A stretch of 6,130 bases of DNA, from the NCBI GenBank assembly GCA_017397205.1, contig JAFQJX010000208.1, positions 1-6,130 of the forward strand. Direction: 5' to 3'. The translations under genes were made by a program, and so were the position numbers. Shown in pieces: positions 1 to 5,851 of the stretch; within the stretch, counting starts at the first letter, position 1, and each line of letters opens with the position of its first letter. Under the pieces are notes generated by a model. It was given only the letters and a program-made list of their open reading frames with translations, made no database searches and had not been told where the DNA came from. This DNA is from Clostridia bacterium (lineage in GTDB: Bacteria; Bacillota; Clostridia; Oscillospirales; CAG-272).

Positions 1-896
1 CAACCGAGCTTGTCGAGCGTCTGCAGAACGGCGGAAAGCTTCCCATGATTACCTCCTGCTCTCCCGGGTGGATTAAGTTCTGCGAGCATTATTTCCCCGA
101 GATGACTGAGAATCTCTCCTCCTGCAAGTCTCCTCAGCAGATGTTCGGTGCTCTTTATAAGACCTATTTTGCTAAGAAAATGGGCATCCAGCCCGAGGAC
201 ATCGTGATGGTATCCTGCATTCCCTGTACTGCAAAGAAGTTTGAGGTACAGCGCGACGATCAGAATGCCGCAGGCGTGCCTGACGTGGACGTTGCCATCA
301 CGACCCGTGAGCTTGCACGTATGATTGCCGTATCCGGTATTGATTACAACGCTCTTCCCGACGAGAAGTTTGACGATCCCATCGGCAAGGGCTCCGGCGC
401 AGGTATTATCTTCGGTGCGACCGGTGGCGTTATGGAGGCAGCTCTCCGTACTGCCGCAGAGGTGGTAGCAGGCGTTCCCTTTGAAAAGCTGGACGTTGCT
501 CCCATTCGTGGCATTGAGGGGATCAAGCTTGCTCAGTACAAGCTGGGCGATATCACCGTAAACGTTGCCGTTGCCAGCGGTACCAAGAACGCAAATACCC
601 TGCTTAAGAAGGTACAGGCAGGTGAGCTTGACTTGCAGTTCATTGAAATCATGGCTTGCCCCGGCGGCTGTGTCAATGGCGGCGGTCAGCCCGTAGTTCC
701 TGCATCCGTACGCAACAGCGTCAACGTGCGCGAGCTTCGTGCCTCCGTTCTTTACAACGCTGATAAGGCGTCCGACGTCCGTACCTCTCACGAGAATTCC
801 TCCGTGAAGATGGTTTACGACGAATTCCTCGGCAAGCCCGGCTCTCACCTGGCTCACGAGATTCTGCATACGACTTACGTCAAGCGCGGCAGATAA
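1..896 (+). CDS. hydA: [FeFe]-hydrogenase large subunit, C-terminal fragment (5' end outside window)
   Basis: Catalyses reversible proton reduction to H2 at the H-cluster, normally in the cytoplasm of fermenting anaerobes. The frame is open from base 3 to a TAA stop at 894-896, giving 297 visible residues; an ATG at 45 is internal, because homologous sequence (TELVERLQNGGKLP) precedes it. All three H-cluster motifs are recognisable: L1 as TSCSPGW (Cys codon 57, Ser codon 60), L2 as IPCTAKKFE (Cys codon 225), and L3 as MACPGGC followed by GGGQP (Cys codons 657 and 669). The C-terminal small-subunit-like segment follows, with RASVLYN, SHEN and AHEILH. L1 and L2 deviate from the classical TSCCPxW and MPCxxK. 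The N-terminal iron-sulfur domains lie outside the window, so whether this is a monomeric ferredoxin enzyme or the HydA of a NAD-linked bifurcating HydABC complex cannot be decided here. The family assignment is very secure; the subgroup is not. Confidence 0.96.
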   Translation, partial: TELVERLQNGGKLPMITSCSPGWIKFCEHYFPEMTENLSSCKSPQQMFGALYKTYFAKKMGIQPEDIVMVSCIPCTAKKFEVQRDDQNAAGVPDVDVAITTRELARMIAVSGIDYNALPDEKFDDPIGKGSGAGIIFGATGGVMEAALRTAAEVVAGVPFEKLDVAPIRGIEGIKLAQYKLGDITVNVAVASGTKNANTLLKKVQAGELDLQFIEIMACPGGCVNGGGQPVVPASVRNSVNVRELRASVLYNADKASDVRTSHENSSVKMVYDEFLGKPGSHLAHEILHTTYVKRGR

Positions 897-907
897 ACTG
901 AATTAAG

Positions 908-943
908 AACCTCCCGACTTCGGTCGGGAGGTTTTTTATTTTT
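908..943 (+). terminator. Rho-independent terminator after hydA
   Basis: A perfect 11-bp stem (908-918 with 923-933) is closed by a c(TTCG)g loop, the DNA form of the very stable UUCG tetraloop. It is followed by a T-rich tail to 943 with one A interruption. It sits 12 nt after the hydrogenase stop codon and should insulate the hydrogenase transcript from the sporulation locus that begins immediately downstream. Confidence 0.95.
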
Positions 944-987
944 GACGACACGCTTTGACAGAGTATGCAGAGCGGGCGGAGTATAAT
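944..987 (+). promoter_or_regulatory. spoIIG-type promoter with 21-bp spacer and Spo0A-like boxes
   Basis: A perfect TTGACA (955-960) and a perfect TATAAT (982-987) are separated by 21 bp, not the usual 17. The Bacillus subtilis spoIIG promoter is known for the same architecture: sigma-A hexamers about 22 bp apart, which need phosphorylated Spo0A for activity. Consistent with this, TTTGACA at 954-960 matches the reverse 0A box (TTCGACA) at 6 of 7 positions and overlaps the -35. GACGACA at 944-950 matches at 5 of 7, exactly 10 bp upstream. The predicted transcription start is near 993-995, only about 10 nt before the spoIIGA ATG, so the GGAGG ribosome-binding site (994-998) would lie at the very 5' end. 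The hexamers are seen; Spo0A control is inferred from gene identity and architecture. Confidence 0.75.
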
Positions 988-1003
988 CGTCAGGGAGGGG
1001 AAT

Positions 1004-1813
1004 ATGACGACTGTTTACGTTGACGTGCTGTTTCTTATCAACCTGTCACTTGACTATATGACCCTGTTTCTCACGGGGCGCCTCCTGCACCGTAAAATGA
1101 CGCGCCTGCGGCTGATTCTGGTCAGTGTGCTCCTGTCCCTGTATTCCTTATGGGGGCTTCTTATTTGCGCGTCCTACGCGCTTCTTCTTGTCAGCGCCTG
1201 CCTTTCCTTGCTTCTTGGGTGCGGCATTTGCTATCAGGAGCGGCGGTGGCAATCGCTTTTCAAATCAACCCTCGTTGCCTTTGGAATCGGGGGCGCTCTT
1301 GCAGGTGCAATCCTTGCGCTGTACGGCGTTTTACTCAGGGTTGTTCCGTTTGTCAAGGAGGGAAACGGGGGCGGCATCAAGGTCGTTGTCTTTACGCTGC
1401 TTGCAGGGGTCAGCGCGATTCTGATTTACATAGGAAACCGCCTGGTCTCGGACGTGCGTGGCACAGAGACGGTTACGTTGACCGTTCGCCTGGGCGGGAG
1501 GACGGCAGAGTTCCGTCTGCTTGTGGACAGTGGAAATCTCGTCCGTGACCCAATCAGCGGCAGACGTGTGATTTTTCTTGATGCTCACGCGGCAAAAAGA
1601 CGGCTGGGCGGGCAGGTGATGCAAAGCGATTATCTCGTTGCATCACGCCATTATCTGCCGATCACAACAGAGGGTGGCAAGCACCTTGCGGTTGCGTATT
1701 TGCCGGAGGTGATTTTACTTGGAAAAACAAAAATTGACGCGCTTGTGGCAATCAGCCAAGCAGGCACAATCAGGGATTATGAGGGTATTTTTCCGGCGGC
1801 GCTGATGCCATGA
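1004..1813 (+). CDS. spoIIGA: SpoIIGA, sporulation sigma-E factor processing peptidase
   Basis: Membrane-embedded aspartic protease that removes the N-terminal pro-sequence of sigma-E in the mother cell, at the polar septum, when triggered by the forespore protein SpoIIR (known from B. subtilis). The product is 269 residues (B. subtilis about 309). The first half is hydrophobic, with about five likely membrane segments near residues 4-22, 28-46, 50-70, 84-106 and 120-140. The soluble C-terminal half carries LLVDSGNLVRDP, matching the family's DSGN motif, with Asp175 as the predicted catalytic residue. The N-terminus (VYVDVLFLINLSLDYM) resembles the family's opening. The start at 1004 has GGAGG at 994-998 with 5-nt spacing; an in-frame ATG at 965 is rejected because it lies between the -35 and -10 elements. 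The gene is followed 9 nt later by sigE, its substrate. Confidence 0.94.
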   Translation: MTTVYVDVLFLINLSLDYMTLFLTGRLLHRKMTRLRLILVSVLLSLYSLWGLLICASYALLLVSACLSLLLGCGICYQERRWQSLFKSTLVAFGIGGALAGAILALYGVLLRVVPFVKEGNGGGIKVVVFTLLAGVSAILIYIGNRLVSDVRGTETVTLTVRLGGRTAEFRLLVDSGNLVRDPISGRRVIFLDAHAAKRRLGGQVMQSDYLVASRHYLPITTEGGKHLAVAYLPEVILLGKTKIDALVAISQAGTIRDYEGIFPAALMP

Positions 1814-1817
1814 GGTG
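1812..1817 (+). promoter_or_regulatory. Ribosome-binding site that sets the TTG start of sigE
   Basis: GAGGTG overlaps the spoIIGA stop codon (TGA at 1811-1813) and lies 5 nt upstream of TTG at 1823. It is an uninterrupted match to the 3' end of Firmicute 16S rRNA. The in-frame ATG codons at 1844 and 1874 have no comparable site (the latter has only a weak purine stretch upstream). The overlap suggests that protease and substrate are translationally coupled. Confidence 0.8.
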
Positions 1818-1822
1818 TAGTT

Positions 1823-2539
1823 TTGAATATCTTTGTGTCACTTATGAATTTACTGAAAAAAGGAAAACGAAAAATGCAGGAGCTGTTATGCGGAGAGTTA
1901 TATTATATCAACGGAAGCGACGTCCTTCCGCCGCCGCTTACCGCCGAGGAGGAATACGAGCTTGTCAGGCGGGAGATGGACCCCGAGGAAAAGCGCACAA
2001 TTCTGATTGAGCGCAATCTGCGTCTGGTTGTGTACATTTCTAAAAAATTTGAAAATACGGGAGTCAATATTGAGGAACTCATTTCCATCGGTACGGTTGG
2101 TTTGATTAAGGCAATTGAAACGTATCAGCCCGAGAAAAACATCAAGCTTGCAACCTACGCATCCCGTTGCATTGAAAACGAAATACTGATGTTTATCCGA
2201 AAAAACAGCCACGTGCGGCGAGAAATCTCCTTTGACGAGCCGCTCAACGTGGACCCTGACGGCAACGAGCTTTTGCTCAGCGATATTCTTGGAAGTGACC
2301 CTGATACGGTGTCCCAGGAGCTCGAGGAGCGCGAGGAGCGGGAAATTCTACGCCGCGCGGTGGCAAATCTCGGAGAACGGGAGAGAACGATTATAGAGTT
2401 GCGCTACGGACTGAGGGGCGGCGACGATCTCACCCAAAAGGAGGTCGCAGACCTCCTTGGGATTTCCCAATCCTACATTTCCCGTTTGGAAAAGAAAATC
2501 ATACGGGATTTACGACGGGAAATTACAGAAAAATTATAA
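1823..2539 (+). CDS. sigE: Pro-sigma-E, RNA polymerase sporulation sigma factor
   Basis: Sigma-70-family factor that directs early mother-cell gene expression in sporulation. It is made as an inactive precursor and activated by SpoIIGA, encoded just upstream. The product is 238 residues (B. subtilis 239). From the TTG start, 25 residues precede LYYINGS, rich in basic and hydrophobic residues. As I recall the B. subtilis protein, it also has 25 residues before VYYIGGS, which supports the TTG start and an intact pro-sequence. Region 2 spans about residues 60-128 and includes IERNLRLVVY, KFENTG, GLIKAIETY and LATYASRCIENEI. Region 4 contains LGERERTIIELRYGL and a helix-turn-helix at about 204-227 (TQKEVADLLGISQSYISRLE). 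The strong match across region 2 and the SpoIIGA neighbour separate it from SigK, SigF and SigG. sigG, the usual next gene, is absent here. No terminator is seen after the stop. Confidence 0.96.
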   Translation: MNIFVSLMNLLKKGKRKMQELLCGELYYINGSDVLPPPLTAEEEYELVRREMDPEEKRTILIERNLRLVVYISKKFENTGVNIEELISIGTVGLIKAIETYQPEKNIKLATYASRCIENEILMFIRKNSHVRREISFDEPLNVDPDGNELLLSDILGSDPDTVSQELEEREEREILRRAVANLGERERTIIELRYGLRGGDDLTQKEVADLLGISQSYISRLEKKIIRDLRREITEKL

Positions 2540-2556
2540 ATCATGTGAAATAAGTA

Positions 2557-2585
2557 TTGCTTTTTGTAAAACACCGTGCTATAAT
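2557..2585 (+). promoter_or_regulatory. Probable vegetative promoter of rpmE
   Basis: A perfect -10 TATAAT (2580-2585) is preceded by TG at 2577-2578, forming an extended -10. A partial -35, TTGCTT (2557-2562, 3 of 6), lies 17 bp upstream. The start of transcription is expected near 2592, giving a leader of roughly 28 nt before the rpmE ATG. I see no clear Zur-type palindrome. The intergenic stretch 2540-2619 holds nothing else obvious and no terminator for sigE. Confidence 0.75.
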
Positions 2586-2619
2586 ATGTGAGTAAATTTA
2601 TGACAAAGAGGTAAAAGCA

Positions 2620-2838
2620 ATGAAATCTGGTATTCATCCCGAATATAAAGAAGCCACCATTAAGTGTGCTTGCGGTGCCACTGTGACGACCCATACGACC
2701 GTTGGGGACATCAACGTGGATATCTGCTCTAAGTGCCACCCCTTCTTTACCGGGAAGCAGAAGCTGGTTGATATCGGCGGTGTCATTGACCGCTTCAACA
2801 GCCGCCGTAATGCTGCAATGGCAAGAGCAAAGAAGTAA
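2620..2838 (+). CDS. rpmE: 50S ribosomal protein L31, zinc-binding (C+) form
   Basis: Small component of the large ribosomal subunit that helps bridge to the 30S head. The 72-residue length is normal for the family. Cys16, Cys18, Cys36 and Cys39 form the CxC...CxxC zinc ribbon of the C+ paralog; the zinc-independent paralog lacks these. The conserved HPFFTGKQK segment (residues 40-48) follows directly. The start is ATG at 2620 with GAGGT at 2608-2612, 7 nt upstream. It has its own promoter and is followed by a hairpin, so it is probably mainly monocistronic with some readthrough into hflX. The basic C-terminus (RRNAAMARAKK) is typical of an RNA-binding tail. Confidence 0.97.
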   Translation: MKSGIHPEYKEATIKCACGATVTTHTTVGDINVDICSKCHPFFTGKQKLVDIGGVIDRFNSRRNAAMARAKK

Positions 2839-2848
2839 TTCTTTACCG

Positions 2849-2883
2849 AAAGCGCGTGGAAAGGTACCACGCGCTTTTCCTTT
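2849..2883 (+). terminator. Hairpin after rpmE, probably a partial terminator
   Basis: An 11-bp perfect stem (2849-2859 with 2867-2877) encloses a 7-nt loop. The T-tract is broken (TTTTCCTTT), so termination may be incomplete. The hairpin ends only a few bases before the hflX ribosome-binding site, and no separate hflX promoter is visible, which suggests hflX is partly expressed by readthrough from rpmE. Confidence 0.75.
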
Positions 2884-2895
2884 GTAGGAGTATCT

Positions 2896-4155
2896 ATGGA
2901 AGAAATTGTAGTAAGACGCGCCGTCCTTGTTTCCATTGCTGGGAGCGCGAGGGATCTTGCCGAGGTGGAAAAGAGTCTTGACGAGCTTGCAAGACTCCTT
3001 GATACCGCGGGAGGGGAGGAGTACGCCCGTGTCGTACAGGTGAAGGACTCCTTTGACGTCCGTACCTGCATCGGTACAGGCAAGGTGCGCGAGGTTGCAG
3101 AGCTTTGCCGAGGCGCGGATATTGACCTCGTTATCTTTGACTTTGAGCTCACGCCTGCGCAAATACGCAACCTGGAACAGGACCTTGACGGGCCCGAGGT
3201 CATTGACCGCAGTATGCTCATTCTTGATATTTTTGCCCACCACGCGACAACGGGGGAGGGGAAGCTTCAGGTTGAGCTTGCTCAGCTTAAATACACCGCC
3301 CCGCGTCTTGTGGGTAAGGGAAAGGCGCTTTCCCGTCTTGGTGGCGGTATCGGTACACGCGGCCCCGGTGAAACAAAGCTTGAAACCGACAAGCGCCACC
3401 TGCGCGAACGGATGAATTCTCTTGAAAGACAGCTCGAGGAGCTTTCTCATAATCGGGAGGTCATGCGCGCCGCCCGTGACCGCTCAGGCATTCCCAAGGT
3501 CGCAATCGTTGGGTACACCAATGCAGGGAAATCCACCCTGCTCAACGCCTTGACCGATGCAGGCGTGCTGTCGCAGGACAAGCTGTTTGCAACGCTGGAC
3601 CCCACCACGCGCCGTTTGACGTTGCCGTCAGGCGAGGAGGTCCTGCTGACGGACACCGTCGGCTTTATCCGCAAGCTTCCGCACCACCTGATTCATGCTT
3701 TTCGCTCCACCCTTGACGAGGCAAGGTATGCTGACATTCTCATGATTGTCAGCGACGTCACCGACCCTGAGGCAGAGGAGCATATCGCCGTCACGGAGGA
3801 GCTGCTTGACGAGCTGGGGGCATCGGGAAAGCCCGTGCTCTATGTTTATAACAAGTGCGACCAGCTTCCCGATTTTCCTGAGAGTGGTATCAAAAAAGAC
3901 GAAACCAGGATTTATATTTCGGCAGAAAGCAGCGCAGGACTGACCTTGCTTCTTGAAACCCTGGAAGCGATTGTGCTCGGTGGTAAGGAACGGGTGACAC
4001 TCTTCTTCACCTATGCGGAGCAAGGGAAAATCAGCGCGCTTCATAGCGAGGCAACGGTGGAGGCGATTGAATACGGAGAGGAGGGCGTGCTTGTGACGGC
4101 GGTGCTTGACGAGAAGTGCCGCGGCCGCTACGCAAGCAATATCAGGCATGAGTGA
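2896..4155 (+). CDS. hflX: HflX, ribosome-associated GTPase
   Basis: Translational GTPase of the Obg-HflX superfamily. Known HflX proteins bind the 50S E-site region and split stalled or stressed 70S ribosomes. The product is 419 residues, close to the 426 of E. coli. An N-terminal HflX domain runs to about residue 200 and includes the glycine-rich loop GGGIGTRGPGE (149-159) and a helical coiled stretch after it. The G domain follows, with P-loop GYTNAGKST (206-214), switch I DPTTRR, G3 DTVGF (Asp253) and G4 NKCD (319-322). A short C-terminal domain of about 50 residues completes it. The start ATG has AGGAG at 2886-2890 with 5-nt spacing. Its last 8 nt overlap yigZ, so the two are probably co-translated. 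All nucleotide-binding motifs look intact. Confidence 0.97.
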   Translation: MEEIVVRRAVLVSIAGSARDLAEVEKSLDELARLLDTAGGEEYARVVQVKDSFDVRTCIGTGKVREVAELCRGADIDLVIFDFELTPAQIRNLEQDLDGPEVIDRSMLILDIFAHHATTGEGKLQVELAQLKYTAPRLVGKGKALSRLGGGIGTRGPGETKLETDKRHLRERMNSLERQLEELSHNREVMRAARDRSGIPKVAIVGYTNAGKSTLLNALTDAGVLSQDKLFATLDPTTRRLTLPSGEEVLLTDTVGFIRKLPHHLIHAFRSTLDEARYADILMIVSDVTDPEAEEHIAVTEELLDELGASGKPVLYVYNKCDQLPDFPESGIKKDETRIYISAESSAGLTLLLETLEAIVLGGKERVTLFFTYAEQGKISALHSEATVEAIEYGEEGVLVTAVLDEKCRGRYASNIRHE

Positions 4156-4762
4156 GTCCTATTTGAGTATTCCTGCGCCATCCGAAGGCAGATATGAGGA
4201 AAAAAAGTCCGTGTTCCTCGCCTTTGCCGCTCCCATTCAGAGCGAGGAGGAGGCAATCCAATTTGTCGGCGGGGTAAAAAAGAAGTATCCCGATGCCCGC
4301 CATCACGTTTATGCCTACGTGCTCCGCGAGGGGAACAAATCGCGCTATACCGACGACGGGGAGCCGTCAGGAACGGCGGGAATGCCCGTCCTTGACGGAA
4401 TCCGCAAACGGGGACTGACGGACGTTGCTGTCGTTGTCGTGCGCTATTTTGGAGGTACGTTGCTTGGCACGGGCGGGCTTGTCCGCGCCTATACAGCCGC
4501 CGCAAAGGATGCGCTTGACAAAGCAGGGACGGTGCTGTGGCAGGAAATGACGAATCTGCTTCTGCGCGTGACCTATCAGGATTATCAGCGCGTGTCTCAA
4601 TTGCCCGAGGGAGTGCGCGAAACGGGGACAGCGTTCGGTGACACGGTAGAGCTTACCGTTTCAATGCCCTCCGAGAGGACGGACGGCTTTGAAAAATGGG
4701 TCACAGAGCGCACCTGCGGACGTGCGGAAATTCAATTTTTGTCCAAAGGAATGAATTTTTGA
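4148..4762 (+). CDS. yigZ: YigZ/IMPACT family protein (UPF0029 and DUF1949 domains)
   Basis: Member of the conserved YigZ/YvyE family, related to the N-terminal fold of eukaryotic IMPACT. The biochemical role in bacteria is not settled; an RNA- or translation-related function is often suggested, and pairing with hflX fits that loosely. The product is 204 residues (E. coli YigZ about 205). The N-terminal domain shows the family signatures DARHHVYAYVL (49-59), DDGEPSGTAG (69-78), VVRYFGG (97-103) and LGTGGLVRAY (106-115). The C-terminal ~70 residues, from about 135, fit the ferredoxin-like DUF1949 domain. The start at 4148 overlaps the last 8 nt of hflX and has only a weak AGG upstream, suggesting translational coupling. 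An upstream in-frame ATG at 4106 is rejected because it lies inside hflX and adds residues unlike the family. Confidence 0.93.
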   Translation: MSESYLSIPAPSEGRYEEKKSVFLAFAAPIQSEEEAIQFVGGVKKKYPDARHHVYAYVLREGNKSRYTDDGEPSGTAGMPVLDGIRKRGLTDVAVVVVRYFGGTLLGTGGLVRAYTAAAKDALDKAGTVLWQEMTNLLLRVTYQDYQRVSQLPEGVRETGTAFGDTVELTVSMPSERTDGFEKWVTERTCGRAEIQFLSKGMNF

Positions 4763-4777
4763 AAAAGTTTGAAAAAT

Positions 4778-4800
4778 AAAAAAGTATTTTTTACTTTTTT
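4778..4800 (+). other. A/T-rich inverted repeat between yigZ and dgt, possible weak terminator
   Basis: Within the 78-nt gap (4763-4840), AAAAAAGTA (4778-4786) pairs with TACTTTTTT (4792-4800) around a 5-T loop. The helix is nearly all A-U and would be weak, but it is flanked by A-runs upstream and T-runs downstream, as in terminators. A candidate -10 for dgt, TATATT (4805-4810), follows, but no matching -35 lies at 16-18 bp, so the dgt promoter is not resolved. Confidence 0.35.
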
Positions 4801-4840
4801 TGCGTATATTTTGAATAGTAACGTGAAAGGTGGACACAGA

Positions 4841-5851
4841 ATGAGCCGAATTTCTGATGTATTTTTGCAACGGGAAAAAAGCATGCTCTCTGAGTTCGCC
4901 TTTTTTTCGTCTGAAACCAAGGGACGCCTTGTTCCCATTGAAAGCTGTCAGAATCGCACGGAGTTTCAGCGTGACAGGGACAGAATTATCCATTCCAAGT
5001 CCTTCCGTCGTCTGATGAACAAGACGCAGGTGTTCTTTTCTCCTGTGGACGAGCATTACCGCACGCGCCTCACGCATACGCTGGAGGTCGCGCAGATTGC
5101 CCGTATCATTGCGCGCGCTCTGCGGCTCAACGAGGACCTTGTGGAGGCGATTGCCATGGGACATGACCTGGGGCATACTCCCTTTGGTCACGCAGGCGAG
5201 GAGGCGCTTCAGAGGTGCTTTGACCCAAGCTTCTCTCACAATGAGCAATCCCTGCGTGTGGTGGATATCCTTGAGCGCGACGGCGAGGGGCTGAATCTGA
5301 CCTACGAGGTGCGCGACGGAATCGTCAATCACACGGGCAAGCGCCAGGCGGCAACGCTGGAGGGCGTGGTCGTCAAGTTCGCAGACCGCATTGCTTATAT
5401 CAATCACGATATTGACGATGCTTGCAGAGCGGGAATCCTTTCCCTTGACGATATTCCGCGTGATATTATCCGCACGCTTGGAGAAGGGCATAGTGACCGC
5501 ATCAATACCATGGTCAGCGCCCTGATTGAAGAAAGCGAAAATAAGCCCGTCATTTCTATGCGTGCTGAAATATACGAGGCAATGATGGAGTTGCGGGATT
5601 TTCTGTTCCGCAACGTTTATAAGAATTCCGTTGCGAAGCAGGAGGAGGAAAAGGCGCAGCAGCTCCTCGTCAGCTTGTATGAGTATTTCCTCGCGCATCC
5701 CTGTGAGATGCCGATGCTGTATCAAAGAAATATGGAGCGCGATGGGGTCCCCCGTTGCGTCTGCGACTATATCAGCTGTATGACCGACCGATATGCAATC
5801 CATACTTATCAGCGACTCTTCATTCCTGAGGTCTGGAGGGGGAACAACTGA
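4841..5851 (+). CDS. dgt: Deoxyguanosinetriphosphate triphosphohydrolase-like HD-domain protein
   Basis: HD-superfamily metal-dependent phosphohydrolase that removes intact triphosphate from dNTPs, helping control the dNTP pool; substrate preference cannot be read from sequence. The product is 336 residues, the usual size of the shorter dGTPase-like type. The predicted metal ligands are His79 (in THTLEV), His108-Asp109 (in GHDLGHTPFGH) and Asp182 (in FADRIAYINHDIDD). The N-terminal QNRTEFQRDRDRIIHSKSFRRL segment is typical of dNTPases. The start is ATG at 4841 with AAAGGTGG (4826-4833) ending 7 nt upstream. An in-frame TTG at 4769 is rejected because its extension is translated from the A/T-rich intergenic repeat. 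The TGA stop shares one base with the dnaG ATG, indicating co-translation, as expected for the dgt-dnaG-rpoD arrangement of many Clostridia. Confidence 0.95.
   Translation: MSRISDVFLQREKSMLSEFAFFSSETKGRLVPIESCQNRTEFQRDRDRIIHSKSFRRLMNKTQVFFSPVDEHYRTRLTHTLEVAQIARIIARALRLNEDLVEAIAMGHDLGHTPFGHAGEEALQRCFDPSFSHNEQSLRVVDILERDGEGLNLTYEVRDGIVNHTGKRQAATLEGVVVKFADRIAYINHDIDDACRAGILSLDDIPRDIIRTLGEGHSDRINTMVSALIEESENKPVISMRAEIYEAMMELRDFLFRNVYKNSVAKQEEEKAQQLLVSLYEYFLAHPCEMPMLYQRNMERDGVPRCVCDYISCMTDRYAIHTYQRLFIPEVWRGNN

Noticed and set aside
965..1003. Upstream in-frame ATG at 965 as the start of spoIIGA
   Set aside because: It lies between the -35 and -10 elements, has no ribosome-binding site, and adds 13 residues not resembling the SpoIIGA N-terminus; ATG 1004 has GGAGG at proper spacing.
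1125..1548. Alternative + strand frames inside spoIIGA encoding Cys/Ser/Arg-rich peptides
   Set aside because: They are out-of-frame shadows of spoIIGA with no ribosome-binding site or family resemblance.
2473..3450. Long minus-strand open frame of 325 codons
   Set aside because: It runs antisense through sigE, rpmE and hflX, all firmly identified, and its translation shows no recognisable domain.
4769..4840. Extended N-terminus of dgt from TTG at 4769
   Set aside because: The added residues come from the A/T-rich intergenic repeat, and a good ribosome-binding site precedes ATG 4841.
4661..5803. Long minus-strand open frame of 380 codons
   Set aside because: It is antisense to yigZ and dgt, has no recognisable motif, and is explained by codon structure of the real genes in GC-ending codons.
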